DNA from: an uncultured Acinetobacter sp.
GTDB taxonomy: Bacteria > Pseudomonadota > Gammaproteobacteria > Pseudomonadales > Moraxellaceae
DNA length: 57,246 nucleotides
Direction of reading: 5' to 3'
Assembly (NCBI RefSeq): GCF_947624825.1
Contig: NZ_CANQLZ010000013.1
Span: forward strand, 1 to 57,246
Shown one piece after another: positions 45,719-54,948 of the stretch. A program made the translations under genes and the position numbers. The notes under the pieces are model-generated. The model was given only the letters and a program-made list of their open reading frames with translations. It did no database searches and had not been told where the DNA came from. Each line of letters begins with the position of its first letter. Positions within the stretch are counted from its first letter, which is position 1.

Positions 45719-46181
45719 AGTGAGTTTTCCTTAATCTATCGCATCAGATAAAAAATTGTAGCAACTTGGCGATGGCTATTGGCAATCGCTGCATAATCGA
45801 ACACAAGCATCTATCACCACCGACTGTATACGCTTGCTGCTGATCATCTGAGCAAGATCATAATCTAAAACATACATCTGTCGGTAGATATGTATCAACA
45901 AAAGCCCACTTTGCCTACAGTTGGCAAAGTGCGACTAACAGTCTATTTCAGCAATGAGCCAAATGTATAGTTACATAACTGCGCCAACAGACCTAGTCTG
46001 ATACCACAGTTGCACGACAAAAATTGTCGCAACACATACAAATTTTTATACATAAAGATGGGGCTATTGTTGGACAAAAAACACACCCATAATCAACAAA
46101 GCACGCTATGTTAATTGCATCTGATTTTTTTCAGTTGGTCATGCTGCCTGTGCATCTATTTGATCGTGAGTATGCGCTGTT
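45719..46181. other. 463-bp gene-free stretch with hairpins between parE and the lipase-like gene
   Basis: No gene-like open frame. CACTTTGCC-tacagtt-GGCAAAGTG (45907-45931) is a perfect 9-bp stem without a T run, and CGACAA-aaa-TTGTCG (46015-46029) is a 6-bp stem. The region must contain promoters for parE and the lipase-like gene. A structured RNA cannot be excluded. Confidence 0.4.
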
Positions 46182-47504
46182 ATGCCAAGTTTAACCCCAT
46201 TGCATGAAACCTATTGTCGTCTTGATGATCGACCTTTAAGCCAAGCCGATGTTTTGGAGGGTGTGGCACAACTGTTAAACTCGCGCTTAGGTGGCGGTGT
46301 GCATCATTTGGTGTTTGCTATTCAACGTGAAATTTTATTTAAAGTTTTGGGTATTAATGACTTACAAAGTCAAAAAATCATGCAACTGCCCTATATCAAA
46401 AAAGCTTATCAGTTTGCATCTCAAACCTCTGAACATTATGGCAAATTTTTATTGGCGCCGGGTTTACGACATCTAGTCAATAAATTTCCCAATTTAAGGC
46501 AAAAAAAGCTCACGCCTGCTTTGCATTTTTTAGTGGGTATTTTAAATGGTGTGTTGGGGCATCATTTATTACAACATCATAATCCGCTTGCGGTGCCCAT
46601 GGCGCTTTACGATCATTATGGTGAACTACATCAAGGCGATTTAGCCGGAAAAATCGTGATTTTTATTCATGGCGTGTGTATGAGCCATCTTGATTGGGGC
46701 AACACGCGCCACAGTGGCATTGCCGATAAAATTATGATGCAACGCGGTCACAAAACCTTACTGTATTTAAATTACAACTCTGGACGACGCATTTCTGCCA
46801 ATGGTCGTAGCTTATCCAATCTGTTGGCGGATTTAGTGGCGCGTTATCCCAAAATCAGCAGTATTGATTTTATTGGGCATAGCATGGGCGGATTGGTGGC
46901 GCGTAGCGCATTATTTTATGCCAAACAAGATTTACAAAATTGGCTGTATAGAACAGAAAATTTGGTGTGTTTAGGCTCACCGCATCATGGTGCAGGTTTA
47001 GAGCGGTTTAGCTTTACCATGCAACAAAAAATTGGCAGTTTGCCGATTGTGAAATTATTTGCTCATTTGGTCAATATTCGCAGCAATGGCATTTTAGATT
47101 TACGTCATGGTAGTGTGCGTGATGATGATTGGGAATATCACGATGCAAGGCTTGGTTCAATCAATGACAGTCGTAAACCAGCGCCTTTGCCGTCACATAT
47201 CAATACTTTTTTGGTGGCAGGTACTTTAGAGCATGAAAACAGACAGCAGTTTGCTTTAAAAATTTTGGGCGATTATTTGGTGAGTGTAGAAAGTGCTTTG
47301 GGTGAGCATCCAAATCCGCGTTTAGCTTTAAATGTACCGCAAGCCAATAAAGCGGTCTTTTATGGCTTAAATCATTTTGAAATTCAATATCATCCAAGTG
47401 TGGCCGAACAAGTGGCCTCATGGCTGTATCCACCCTCGCAAGCCCCAAAAGACACGCAACGACATGAATATTTTACCGATGTTGCAAAGTCACATATCGC
47501 TTAA
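46182..47504 (+). CDS. Alpha/beta hydrolase, lipase-like (GHSMGG)
   Basis: A 440-residue protein. The N-terminal 150 residues have no match that I recognise; two His-rich patches (VHHLVFAIQ, LGHHLLQHHNP) stand out. The hydrolase domain starts near residue 155 (IVIFIHGVC, oxyanion loop), with the nucleophile S234 in FIGHSMGGLVAR, as in PGAP1/triacylglycerol lipases. LGSPHHGAG follows, a pattern common in such lipases. No signal peptide is visible. The substrate is unknown; the ATG has no good ribosome site. Confidence 0.78.
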   Translation: MPSLTPLHETYCRLDDRPLSQADVLEGVAQLLNSRLGGGVHHLVFAIQREILFKVLGINDLQSQKIMQLPYIKKAYQFASQTSEHYGKFLLAPGLRHLVNKFPNLRQKKLTPALHFLVGILNGVLGHHLLQHHNPLAVPMALYDHYGELHQGDLAGKIVIFIHGVCMSHLDWGNTRHSGIADKIMMQRGHKTLLYLNYNSGRRISANGRSLSNLLADLVARYPKISSIDFIGHSMGGLVARSALFYAKQDLQNWLYRTENLVCLGSPHHGAGLERFSFTMQQKIGSLPIVKLFAHLVNIRSNGILDLRHGSVRDDDWEYHDARLGSINDSRKPAPLPSHINTFLVAGTLEHENRQQFALKILGDYLVSVESALGEHPNPRLALNVPQANKAVFYGLNHFEIQYHPSVAEQVASWLYPPSQAPKDTQRHEYFTDVAKSHIA

Positions 47505-47505
47505 T

Positions 47506-47538
47506 AAAAAAATCCCGCTTTATTGGCGGGATTTTTTT
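47506..47538. terminator. Bidirectional terminator between lipase-like gene and dsbB
   Basis: Stem AAAAAATCCCGC / GCGGGATTTTTT with a 7-nt loop; convergent genes. Confidence 0.92.
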
Positions 47539-48032
47539 TATGCATAGCGTCGCAACAACTGCCACACACTCAGCACACTTAAAGCTGCAAAAAATACCAA
47601 TGACCAGACAGGCAAAGATTGACCTAAGAACGTCCAATCAATCACCGCACATTCACCTGAGCCTGAGAGCACTTGTTGGAGCACACTTTTAAGCGGTAGT
47701 GCATCAACCAAATAATCTAAACCCGGCCCACAACTCGGTACTTGATCAGGCGGTAATGTTTGCAGCCAAACATGCCGTGCTGCAACACCTGCCGACCATA
47801 AAATACCGAGTGTTCCCAAGGCAGCATAGCCACGTTTGAGCCACTGTCCCTTTGGGTTATGCAACATTCCTGCTAATGAAAACAGACCTAAGACCATTAA
47901 ACCAACACGTTGAAAGACGCATAATGGACATGGATTTAAGCCTTGCACATGCTCAAGGTAAAGCGCAAATGCCATGCCTATAACACTGGCTAGAAATAAA
48001 ATTCCACTCAACATGCGATAACTGTAGCGCAT
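47538..48032 (-). CDS. dsbB: Disulfide bond formation protein DsbB
   Basis: Inner-membrane oxidase that regenerates DsbA and passes electrons to quinone. It is 164 residues with four membrane helices. The catalytic pairs are complete: C35/C38 (NPCPLC) and C101/C128 (PSCGPG, GECAV). R42 of FQR near the first pair is the usual quinone-contact Arg. AGAGGAT precedes the start, 12 bp after gshA, so the two are one operon. Confidence 0.95.
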   Translation of the reverse strand: MRYSYRMLSGILFLASVIGMAFALYLEHVQGLNPCPLCVFQRVGLMVLGLFSLAGMLHNPKGQWLKRGYAALGTLGILWSAGVAARHVWLQTLPPDQVPSCGPGLDYLVDALPLKSVLQQVLSGSGECAVIDWTFLGQSLPVWSLVFFAALSVLSVWQLLRRYA

Positions 48033-48044
48033 GAATCTATCCTC

Positions 48045-49622
48045 TTATCGGTAAGCGGCTAAGTAGTCACTAAAGCTCATGGTTTGCTCTTGCTCAAGCG
48101 CTTGTTGTTGTTGTAACGAACTTTGTGCTAATTCATCAAAATAGCGTTCAGTTTCTTCAGTTAATGGATATTGGCCAAATAATTCTTCGTGATCTTGCAA
48201 TAAAGAATAGCCCAATTGCCACATACCACCAGCATCACGAGTATCACCCACCACCATGGCAGATAAACTGTCATTTACTTCATGAATACGCTGCTGCATA
48301 ACACGCATAGCATTGCTATAAATCGAGTTATTATAAGTTTTATTCAGTAATTGACTCATCGGCTGCATAGCATCTAAATAGCCTTGTGCCCATGTTTCAA
48401 TTGGAATGCGTTGCCCATCTACCAAAATTACAGCATTTTCAGCGCGTCCACGATTAACAACTTCGGCTTGATTTTTTTCAATCTCTGCCATTTCTGGCTC
48501 TAACAAGGCTGGACTGTCTTGTAATAAACAATACGTGGCTAAGGTTTCTAAGAAACCTGCTGTATTTTCGTCAATCCCAATCGGGCTATACGGGTTGATG
48601 TCAACTGCACGTAACTCAATATAACCAATACCGCGATTGGCTAAAGCTTGTGATGGTGTTTCACCACTTTGCGGCACTTGCTTTGGACGTACCAAGCTAT
48701 AGTATTCATTTTCAATTTGTAATACGTGATCATTAATTTGTAATGGCTCACCTTGGGCATCATCTAAACCTAAACGGCTAAAGGCCAAATACGGTGTTTT
48801 GACCGCTTGTTGTAAACCACTCAGATAATCTTGCAAATTATTGTAATGAATACCCAATTGTTTTTGCGCTGAATTTTGATAACCAAAATTACCCATACGC
48901 AATGCAGTTGAATAAGGCACATATAAAGTACCACGGGTCAGTGGCAACATATGATGTTCACGCCCATGCATAAAGCACGGCTGCACTGTTGGACTTGCGC
49001 CTAGTAAAAACATTACCAATGGTGTTAAACGAATAAAATTACGAATTAAACCCAAATAACGATGGCTGCGATAATCTTGCAACGACATATTTTTGAATAG
49101 GTCATCGCTTTCTTGTTGTTGTAAAGCGCTAAATACGCTGTCAGGGAAAGATAAGTTGTAATGTACGCCGGCAATAGTCTGCATACGACGGCCATAACGC
49201 ACGCCTAAACCACGGCGATACAAAGTCTTAAAACGCCCAATATTAGATGAGCCATATTCAGCCAAACGAATGTTTTCTTCGTCTTCATCGAGCATACATG
49301 GCATCGACATCGGCCATAAATGCTCATTTTCAGGCAAATGACGATGCACCACAGTATGAATATCCATTAAGTAATTTAATGCTTTTTGAATACTGGTTTG
49401 TGGTGGGGTAATAAACTCTAGCAAAGCTTCTGAATAGTCAGTGGTAATATGCGGATGAGTTAATGCCGAACCAAGCGCTTGAGGATGATCTGTCTGTGCA
49501 ATCAGACCATCGGCTTGCATACGTAAGCATTCACGTTCGATGCCACGTAGCATGCCTTTAAATAAAGACGGCTCTACCCAAGTCGGAAGTGTAGCTTGAG
49601 AGGTCGATTCGGGTTGACTCAT
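48045..49622 (-). CDS. gshA: Glutamate--cysteine ligase
   Basis: First enzyme of glutathione synthesis, ATP-dependent. It is 525 residues, the proteobacterial type 1 family. It contains RGIERECLRMQADG, HPHITTDYSEALLEFITPPQ, RTIAGVHYNLSFPD-like QTIAGVHYNLSFPD, IRNFIRLTPLVMFLLGASP and PRQVPQSGETPSQAL-like RPKQVPQSGETPSQAL. It starts after GGCGAGATAAG. gshB is 20 kb away. Confidence 0.97.
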   Translation of the reverse strand: MSQPESTSQATLPTWVEPSLFKGMLRGIERECLRMQADGLIAQTDHPQALGSALTHPHITTDYSEALLEFITPPQTSIQKALNYLMDIHTVVHRHLPENEHLWPMSMPCMLDEDEENIRLAEYGSSNIGRFKTLYRRGLGVRYGRRMQTIAGVHYNLSFPDSVFSALQQQESDDLFKNMSLQDYRSHRYLGLIRNFIRLTPLVMFLLGASPTVQPCFMHGREHHMLPLTRGTLYVPYSTALRMGNFGYQNSAQKQLGIHYNNLQDYLSGLQQAVKTPYLAFSRLGLDDAQGEPLQINDHVLQIENEYYSLVRPKQVPQSGETPSQALANRGIGYIELRAVDINPYSPIGIDENTAGFLETLATYCLLQDSPALLEPEMAEIEKNQAEVVNRGRAENAVILVDGQRIPIETWAQGYLDAMQPMSQLLNKTYNNSIYSNAMRVMQQRIHEVNDSLSAMVVGDTRDAGGMWQLGYSLLQDHEELFGQYPLTEETERYFDELAQSSLQQQQALEQEQTMSFSDYLAAYR

Positions 49623-49833
49623 TCTTATCTCGCCTATTAGAAAGAAATTACCAAAATAAATTTTTCAGTTTAAACATTATAACCTGAATTTAGCTGTCAA
49701 CCTTAGGGGGTGTATCCTGCAAAAGCAAACAGTTGTTGTATTTTTGGCAATTTTTTATCACAAAGTTACCCTACAAGACATGGCAATTTTGTGATTAATA
49801 TAAATTTACAGCTCACAACGAGAGGTTTAGCGC

Positions 49834-50373
49834 ATGCCATATCAACAGGTTTTAGATTTTTGGTTTAATGACGACACTCGCCCATTTTGGTTTGCCAAAA
49901 GCGATGACTTTGACCAACACTTACGTACACGCTTTGGTAAAATACTACAACAAGCCCAGCAAGCTGAGTTATGGCAATGGCGCAGCAGTGCTGAAGGACG
50001 CTTGGCTGAGATTATTGTTTTAGATCAATTTTCACGTAATATCTACCGCAACACCCCCGCTGCCTTTGCCCAAGATGCTCAAGCACTGAGCCTTGCTCAA
50101 GAAGCGATAGCTCAAGGTTTAGACCAAGCATTAACCGCAGAACAACGTAGCTTTTTATATCTGCCATTTATGCACAGTGAATCATCTTTGATTCACGTTG
50201 AGGCACTTAAATTGTTTGAGGCTTTGGCTAATCCTCATAACCTAGATTATGAAATCCAGCATAAAAACATTATTGATCGTTTTGGGCGCTATCCGCATCG
50301 TAATGAAATTTTAGGACGTCCATCTAGCCAAGAAGAATTAGACTTTTTAAAACAACCAAACAGCAGCTTTTAA
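49834..50373 (+). CDS. DUF924 family protein
   Basis: A 179-residue cytoplasmic alpha-helical protein. The family core is clear: VLDFWFNDDTRPFWFAKSDDFDQHLRTRF, LAEIIVLDQFSRNIYRNTPAAFAQD and FLYLPFMHSES. The fold is TPR-like; function is unknown. A GAGAGG site sits 10 bp before the ATG. It is followed after 40 bp by a lipoprotein gene. Confidence 0.88.
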   Translation: MPYQQVLDFWFNDDTRPFWFAKSDDFDQHLRTRFGKILQQAQQAELWQWRSSAEGRLAEIIVLDQFSRNIYRNTPAAFAQDAQALSLAQEAIAQGLDQALTAEQRSFLYLPFMHSESSLIHVEALKLFEALANPHNLDYEIQHKNIIDRFGRYPHRNEILGRPSSQEELDFLKQPNSSF

Positions 50374-50413
50374 CTTTTAAGCGGTTGTCAGATTCAACAC
50401 AGGAGCTTAGCGC

Positions 50414-50959
50414 ATGTCACGTTTATTTGGTTTAAGCTGCGTATTGGCAGCAAGTTTGACTTTTGCAGGCTGTGCCAGCACACCTAAACAACCGCTGACT
50501 TTTGATCAACTGGGGCAATTTTCTGCTTATCCGCTGAATAAACAAAGCTATCGAGTTAGTTTTCAAGCACGCCCAAATTTAAACTATGCCACTGCCGAAG
50601 AAATTACCTTAGTTAAAGCTGCTCAAACCACGTTAAATCAAGGTTTTAGCCATTTTAAAGTGCTGAATGATCCAAGTAACCGTGCACAACAAGCCCCTCG
50701 TCAAGCGGTGGTATATTCAAGCCCACATTATTATCCATATGGATTTTATTCGCGCCGTCCTTATTATGGGCATGACCCATTTTTTGACCAACCACGCATC
50801 GTCAATCTTGATCCGATTCAAGTGTCCTATAGCATTGAATGTTATAAAGATCAAAATACACCTCATGATGCTTTTGATGCGCGCTTGATTTTACAATCCC
50901 TTGGACAAAAATATGGCTTAAGTCCTACAGGACAAGTTTTGACTGCGCCTTCACCTTAA
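50414..50959 (+). CDS. DUF4136-like lipoprotein
   Basis: A 181-residue protein with signal peptide and lipobox FAGC (Cys20), so it is anchored in a membrane after processing. The segment YRVSFQARPNLNYATAEEITLVKAAQTTLNQGF and a central Tyr/Pro/Arg-rich patch (YYPYGFYSRRPYYGHDPFF) resemble DUF4136 lipoproteins. Function is unknown. AGGAG precedes the ATG. It overlaps no neighbour and lies 14 bp before the DUF445 gene. Confidence 0.72.
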   Translation: MSRLFGLSCVLAASLTFAGCASTPKQPLTFDQLGQFSAYPLNKQSYRVSFQARPNLNYATAEEITLVKAAQTTLNQGFSHFKVLNDPSNRAQQAPRQAVVYSSPHYYPYGFYSRRPYYGHDPFFDQPRIVNLDPIQVSYSIECYKDQNTPHDAFDARLILQSLGQKYGLSPTGQVLTAPSP

Positions 50960-50973
50960 ACTTTGGATGCCCT

Positions 50974-52278
50974 ATGACCACACCACGCAACGCTTCGCCC
51001 AACTTAGCACGCAGCAAACGCTTTGCCACGATTGCTTTAGTTATTGCTGTGCTGATTTGGTTGGCACTCATGATTGCTGCAAAATTATTGCCCGATTATG
51101 TGTGGCTGATTCATATTTTAATGCTCTCAGCCGAAGCAGGTGTGGTGGGCGGCTTGGCCGATTGGTATGCGATTACGGTGTTGTTTCGCAATCCTTTTGG
51201 GCGTTTACCAATTCCAAAATTTTTACGTGATCACACTGCCATTATTCCGCGCAACAAAACCCGTATTGCACAATCTATGGGGCGTTTTGTGCAAGAAAAC
51301 TTTTTATCGCCACAGGTGGTGGAAAAAAGTTTAGCCAATAGTGATTTAAGTTTATTTGCAGGACAATGGTTGGCAAAGCCTGAAAATAGCCGCCAAGTCA
51401 CGCAAGTTTTGCAACAAACCCTACCTAAAGTATTTGATTTTGTAGGGCAAGAGCAAATTGGTCGTTTTATCCAAAGTAACAGTGTGCAATGGGTTAAAAA
51501 CACCAAGGTCAATGCTTTGGCCAGTGAAATGCTTCATGCCGTCTTGGACAATGATTTCCATCAGGATGTATTACAACGGGGTTTAGATGTGGTGCATGTA
51601 TGGATGCTTAATCATCCAGAAGATACCCGTGAGATGATGCGTAAACTGTTTAAAGAACTCGGGGTGTCTAAATTTGCCAAAGGGGCAAGTTTGATTGGGA
51701 TTGATGTTAAACAGCGCAGTATTGATTCCATGGTCGAGCGTTTAGAAGCCATGCTTGCTGACCCCGATCATCCATGGCGTTTAAACATTGAAGACAGTGC
51801 ACGTCGTTATATGCAGGATTTAAGTGATCCTCAATCTCAAGCAAGTTTAAGTTTAAATCGTGCTAAAGATGCGCTGCTCGATAGCCCGCAGGTGTTAAAT
51901 TTTATCAGCGGTGCAGTAGTGATTTTATTTGATGCGGTTAAACATGATTTACAACAGGAAAATTCAGGCATTGCTGAAAACCTACGCCTTGCGATTATGC
52001 AAGTAGGACAAAACATTGCCGAAAACTCACAAGTACGCGACTTACTCAATGCGCGCATTGCCACCATGGCAGTGACCTTGTCCGATCAATACAGTGAAAA
52101 AGTGATTCGTTTTATTAGTGAACGTATTCATGAGTGGGATTCACAAGAGATGATCGACAAAATTGAAAATGAGGTCGGTGGTGACTTACATATGATTCGG
52201 GTCAATGGCGTGGTGGTGGGTGCGTTCATTGGTTTGGCATTAGGTATCATCCGCGCGATTGTAGAATATGCTATTTAA
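50974..52278 (+). CDS. DUF445 membrane-associated protein (YjiN-like)
   Basis: A 434-residue protein. One N-terminal membrane helix (ALVIAVLIWLALMIAAKLL), then the DUF445 signature SAEAGVVGGLADWYAITVLFRNPFGRLPIPK and a long helical region with IIPRNKTRIAQSMGRFVQENFLSP. A second hydrophobic stretch near the C-terminus (VVVGAFIGLALGIIRAIVEY) completes the topology. Function is unknown. Probably co-transcribed with the lipoprotein gene. Confidence 0.88.
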   Translation: MTTPRNASPNLARSKRFATIALVIAVLIWLALMIAAKLLPDYVWLIHILMLSAEAGVVGGLADWYAITVLFRNPFGRLPIPKFLRDHTAIIPRNKTRIAQSMGRFVQENFLSPQVVEKSLANSDLSLFAGQWLAKPENSRQVTQVLQQTLPKVFDFVGQEQIGRFIQSNSVQWVKNTKVNALASEMLHAVLDNDFHQDVLQRGLDVVHVWMLNHPEDTREMMRKLFKELGVSKFAKGASLIGIDVKQRSIDSMVERLEAMLADPDHPWRLNIEDSARRYMQDLSDPQSQASLSLNRAKDALLDSPQVLNFISGAVVILFDAVKHDLQQENSGIAENLRLAIMQVGQNIAENSQVRDLLNARIATMAVTLSDQYSEKVIRFISERIHEWDSQEMIDKIENEVGGDLHMIRVNGVVVGAFIGLALGIIRAIVEYAI

Positions 52279-52343
52279 GCCTTAAAACATGCGCGATATG
52301 TATGCTATTTTTAAGCATCATTTCATTCTAATAAGAGCCTGCT

Positions 52344-53498
52344 ATGCTAGAACTTCACTCTAAATTGCCCAACCAAGGGGTGACTATTTTTAGCATTATG
52401 AGCCAATTGGCACAGCAATTGGGGGCGCTCAATTTATCGCAAGGTTTCCCTGATTTTGCACCACCACAAGCCTTATTAGAAAGTCTAAGCCATGCCACTT
52501 TACACGGTAGTAATCAATACGCCCCGGGCGATGGCTTAGTGAGCTTACGCCAACAAGTCGCCAAGTTTTTTTTAAGCCGCGACCATATTCAACTTGACCC
52601 GATCACTGAAATTAGCATTACTCCCGGAGCGACCATTGGGATTTTTAGTACCATTCAAGCTTTAGTAAATGCAGGTGACGAAGTCATTGTATTTGACCCA
52701 AGCTATGACAGCTATGCTCCAAGCATCGAACTGGTTGGTGCTAAAGCAGTTCATATTGCTTTACAACAACCTGATTTTTCAGTCCCTTGGCAACAGGTTA
52801 AAGATGCCATCAACGTCAAAACCCGCATGATTATTGTCAATACACCACATAATCCAAGCGGCAGTATGTGGTCAAAACAAGATTGGCTGAATCTGATTGA
52901 ACTGATTCAAGACAGCAATATTGTCGTGCTCTGTGATGAGGTGTATGAACACTTGGTTTATGATGGCAACACCCATTTTTCTGCACTGTCTTTTCCTGAA
53001 TTAAGGCAGCGTAGTGTGGTGGTCGGCTCCTTTGGTAAAACTTTTCATGTGACGGGTTGGAAAACGGGTTACTGTATTGCAGCGCCACATCTTATGCATC
53101 TGTTCCGTCAGGTGTATCAGTTTGCCAATTTTTGTGGTGTGACCCCAATACAAGCTGCTTTAGCAGAGTTTATGCAACAGCATCCTGAACATATTCAAGG
53201 CTTAAGCGCTTTTTATCAACACAAGCGTGATCTGTTTAATAGCGGACTACAAGATTCACGTTTTATCTTCACGCCATCACAAGGTACTTATTTCCAAAAT
53301 TTAGATTATTCCGCCATCCGTCCTGATTTAGACGATGTTGCAATGTGCCAATGGCTTGCCCATCAACATGGCATTGTCGCAATTCCAATTTCAGTGTTTT
53401 ATCAACATCCCCCACAAGATTTACGTTTAATCCGTTTTTGTTTTGCCAAACAAGATCAAACCTTAGCGCAAGCTGCGAAAATTTTAACCAATTGTTAA
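52344..53498 (+). CDS. PLP-dependent aminotransferase, methionine/YbdL type
   Basis: Fold-type I aminotransferase of 384 residues. LNLSQGFPDF, NQYAPGDGLVSLRQ, VNTPHNPSG (169-173) and the PLP lysine K232 in SFGKTFHVTGWKTGY, with D198 and Y201, are all present. The NQY-PGDG pattern and length fit the YbdL group, which transaminates methionine and related amino acids to 2-oxo acids. The substrate range is inferred. Confidence 0.88.
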   Translation: MLELHSKLPNQGVTIFSIMSQLAQQLGALNLSQGFPDFAPPQALLESLSHATLHGSNQYAPGDGLVSLRQQVAKFFLSRDHIQLDPITEISITPGATIGIFSTIQALVNAGDEVIVFDPSYDSYAPSIELVGAKAVHIALQQPDFSVPWQQVKDAINVKTRMIIVNTPHNPSGSMWSKQDWLNLIELIQDSNIVVLCDEVYEHLVYDGNTHFSALSFPELRQRSVVVGSFGKTFHVTGWKTGYCIAAPHLMHLFRQVYQFANFCGVTPIQAALAEFMQQHPEHIQGLSAFYQHKRDLFNSGLQDSRFIFTPSQGTYFQNLDYSAIRPDLDDVAMCQWLAHQHGIVAIPISVFYQHPPQDLRLIRFCFAKQDQTLAQAAKILTNC

Positions 53499-53568
53499 TG
53501 CAAAACTTCTACAGACAACGTGGTTAAGCTTTGTTTAAGCTGAAGGCATAACAACAACAGGATCACCT

Positions 53569-54936
53569 ATGCCACAACAGCCAACTTTAATGGGCGAGCG
53601 TAAGCTATGGAAAACCTTTTTAATTTTTCTATTGCCCTTAATTGCCACCAATATTTTACAAAACCTATCTGGCACCATTAATACCATTTTTGTTGGACAA
53701 ATGATGGGCGTGGATGCCATTGCTGCAGTGGCGGTATTTTTCCCAATTTTGTTTTGTTTAATGGCATTTGTGATTGGGCTATCGGCAGGTTCAACTGTGC
53801 TTGTGGGTCAAGCATGGGGTGCGCAAAATGTAGAAAAAGTCCGTTGTGTGGTGGGTTCTACTTTATTTATGACACTGATTGGCGGCACGATTGTGGCCGC
53901 TTTTGGGGTGATTTTTGCCAAGCAAATTTTATTATTATTGGGTACAGACCCAAACGTGATGCATTTGTCATTGCCGTATGTTCAATGGATGTTGGCCGGT
54001 AGCCCGTTGTTGTTTGTCTATATTATTTATACCTCTATCTTACGTGGTGTGGGCGATAGTATCACCCCGCTTATTGCCTTGAGCCTGACCAGTGCAATAG
54101 GTTTAGTGATTACCCCTGTGTTAATTGCTGGTTACTTTGGTTTTCCAAAATTAGGCATTGTTGCTCCTGCTGTGGCAACAATTGTGGGTTATATGGCAGT
54201 GCTCTTATTTTTAGCGCTGTATCTCAACAAGCGTAATCATCCGTTAAAACCTGACCGAGCTTTGTTACGCCAAATTCGCCATCAACCTAAACTCAGCAAA
54301 ATTATTTTGCGTTTAGGGATTCCTACCGGTATTCAAATGGTGACTACGTCTGTGGCAGGTTTAGTGATTGTGGGCTTGGTCAATCGTTATGGTTCTGAAG
54401 CCACAGCCGCTTATGGTGCGGTTAATCAAGTACTCAACTATATTCAATTTCCAGCGCTGTCTATTGCAATTGCTGCCTCTATTTTTGCCGCACAAGCTAT
54501 TGGTGCAGGTAAATCAGATTTACTCAATAAAGTCACACGTACTGCTTTAGGCATGAATATTGTGTTTACCGGTGGCTTGGTAATTTTAGGTTATTTAGGG
54601 TCTAAATATTTGATGGCGTTGTTTATTACCGACCCCAAAGTGGTTGAGCTAGGACAACAACTGTTATTTATTGTGTTGTGGTCAATTGTATTTTTTGGGG
54701 CTAGTGCCATTTTTGCCTCAATTATGCGCGCCAGTGGCACGGTCACTGTACCCATGATCATTAACATTGTAGCCATTATTTTGATTGAAGTACCTTGTGC
54801 TTATTTGTTTAGCCATTGGTGGGGCTTACAAGGCATTTGGTATGCCTATGCATTGGCATTTTTTAGCTTATGCCTCATGCAAGGTCTGTATTATCAATTT
54901 GTCTGGAAGAAAAAAACCATTACTGCGTTGGTTTAA
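53569..54936 (+). CDS. MATE family efflux transporter
   Basis: A 455-residue inner-membrane multidrug/toxin exporter driven by Na+ or H+. Twelve membrane helices in two homologous halves are visible; the first half starts PLIATNILQNLSGTINTIFVGQ and the second has GIPTGIQMVTTSVAGLVIVGLVN. AGGATC precedes the start. The 3' end is 12 bp from the convergent SDR gene. The substrate is not evident. Confidence 0.9.
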   Translation: MPQQPTLMGERKLWKTFLIFLLPLIATNILQNLSGTINTIFVGQMMGVDAIAAVAVFFPILFCLMAFVIGLSAGSTVLVGQAWGAQNVEKVRCVVGSTLFMTLIGGTIVAAFGVIFAKQILLLLGTDPNVMHLSLPYVQWMLAGSPLLFVYIIYTSILRGVGDSITPLIALSLTSAIGLVITPVLIAGYFGFPKLGIVAPAVATIVGYMAVLLFLALYLNKRNHPLKPDRALLRQIRHQPKLSKIILRLGIPTGIQMVTTSVAGLVIVGLVNRYGSEATAAYGAVNQVLNYIQFPALSIAIAASIFAAQAIGAGKSDLLNKVTRTALGMNIVFTGGLVILGYLGSKYLMALFITDPKVVELGQQLLFIVLWSIVFFGASAIFASIMRASGTVTVPMIINIVAIILIEVPCAYLFSHWWGLQGIWYAYALAFFSLCLMQGLYYQFVWKKKTITALV

Positions 54937-54948
54937 TATATCGCGGGC

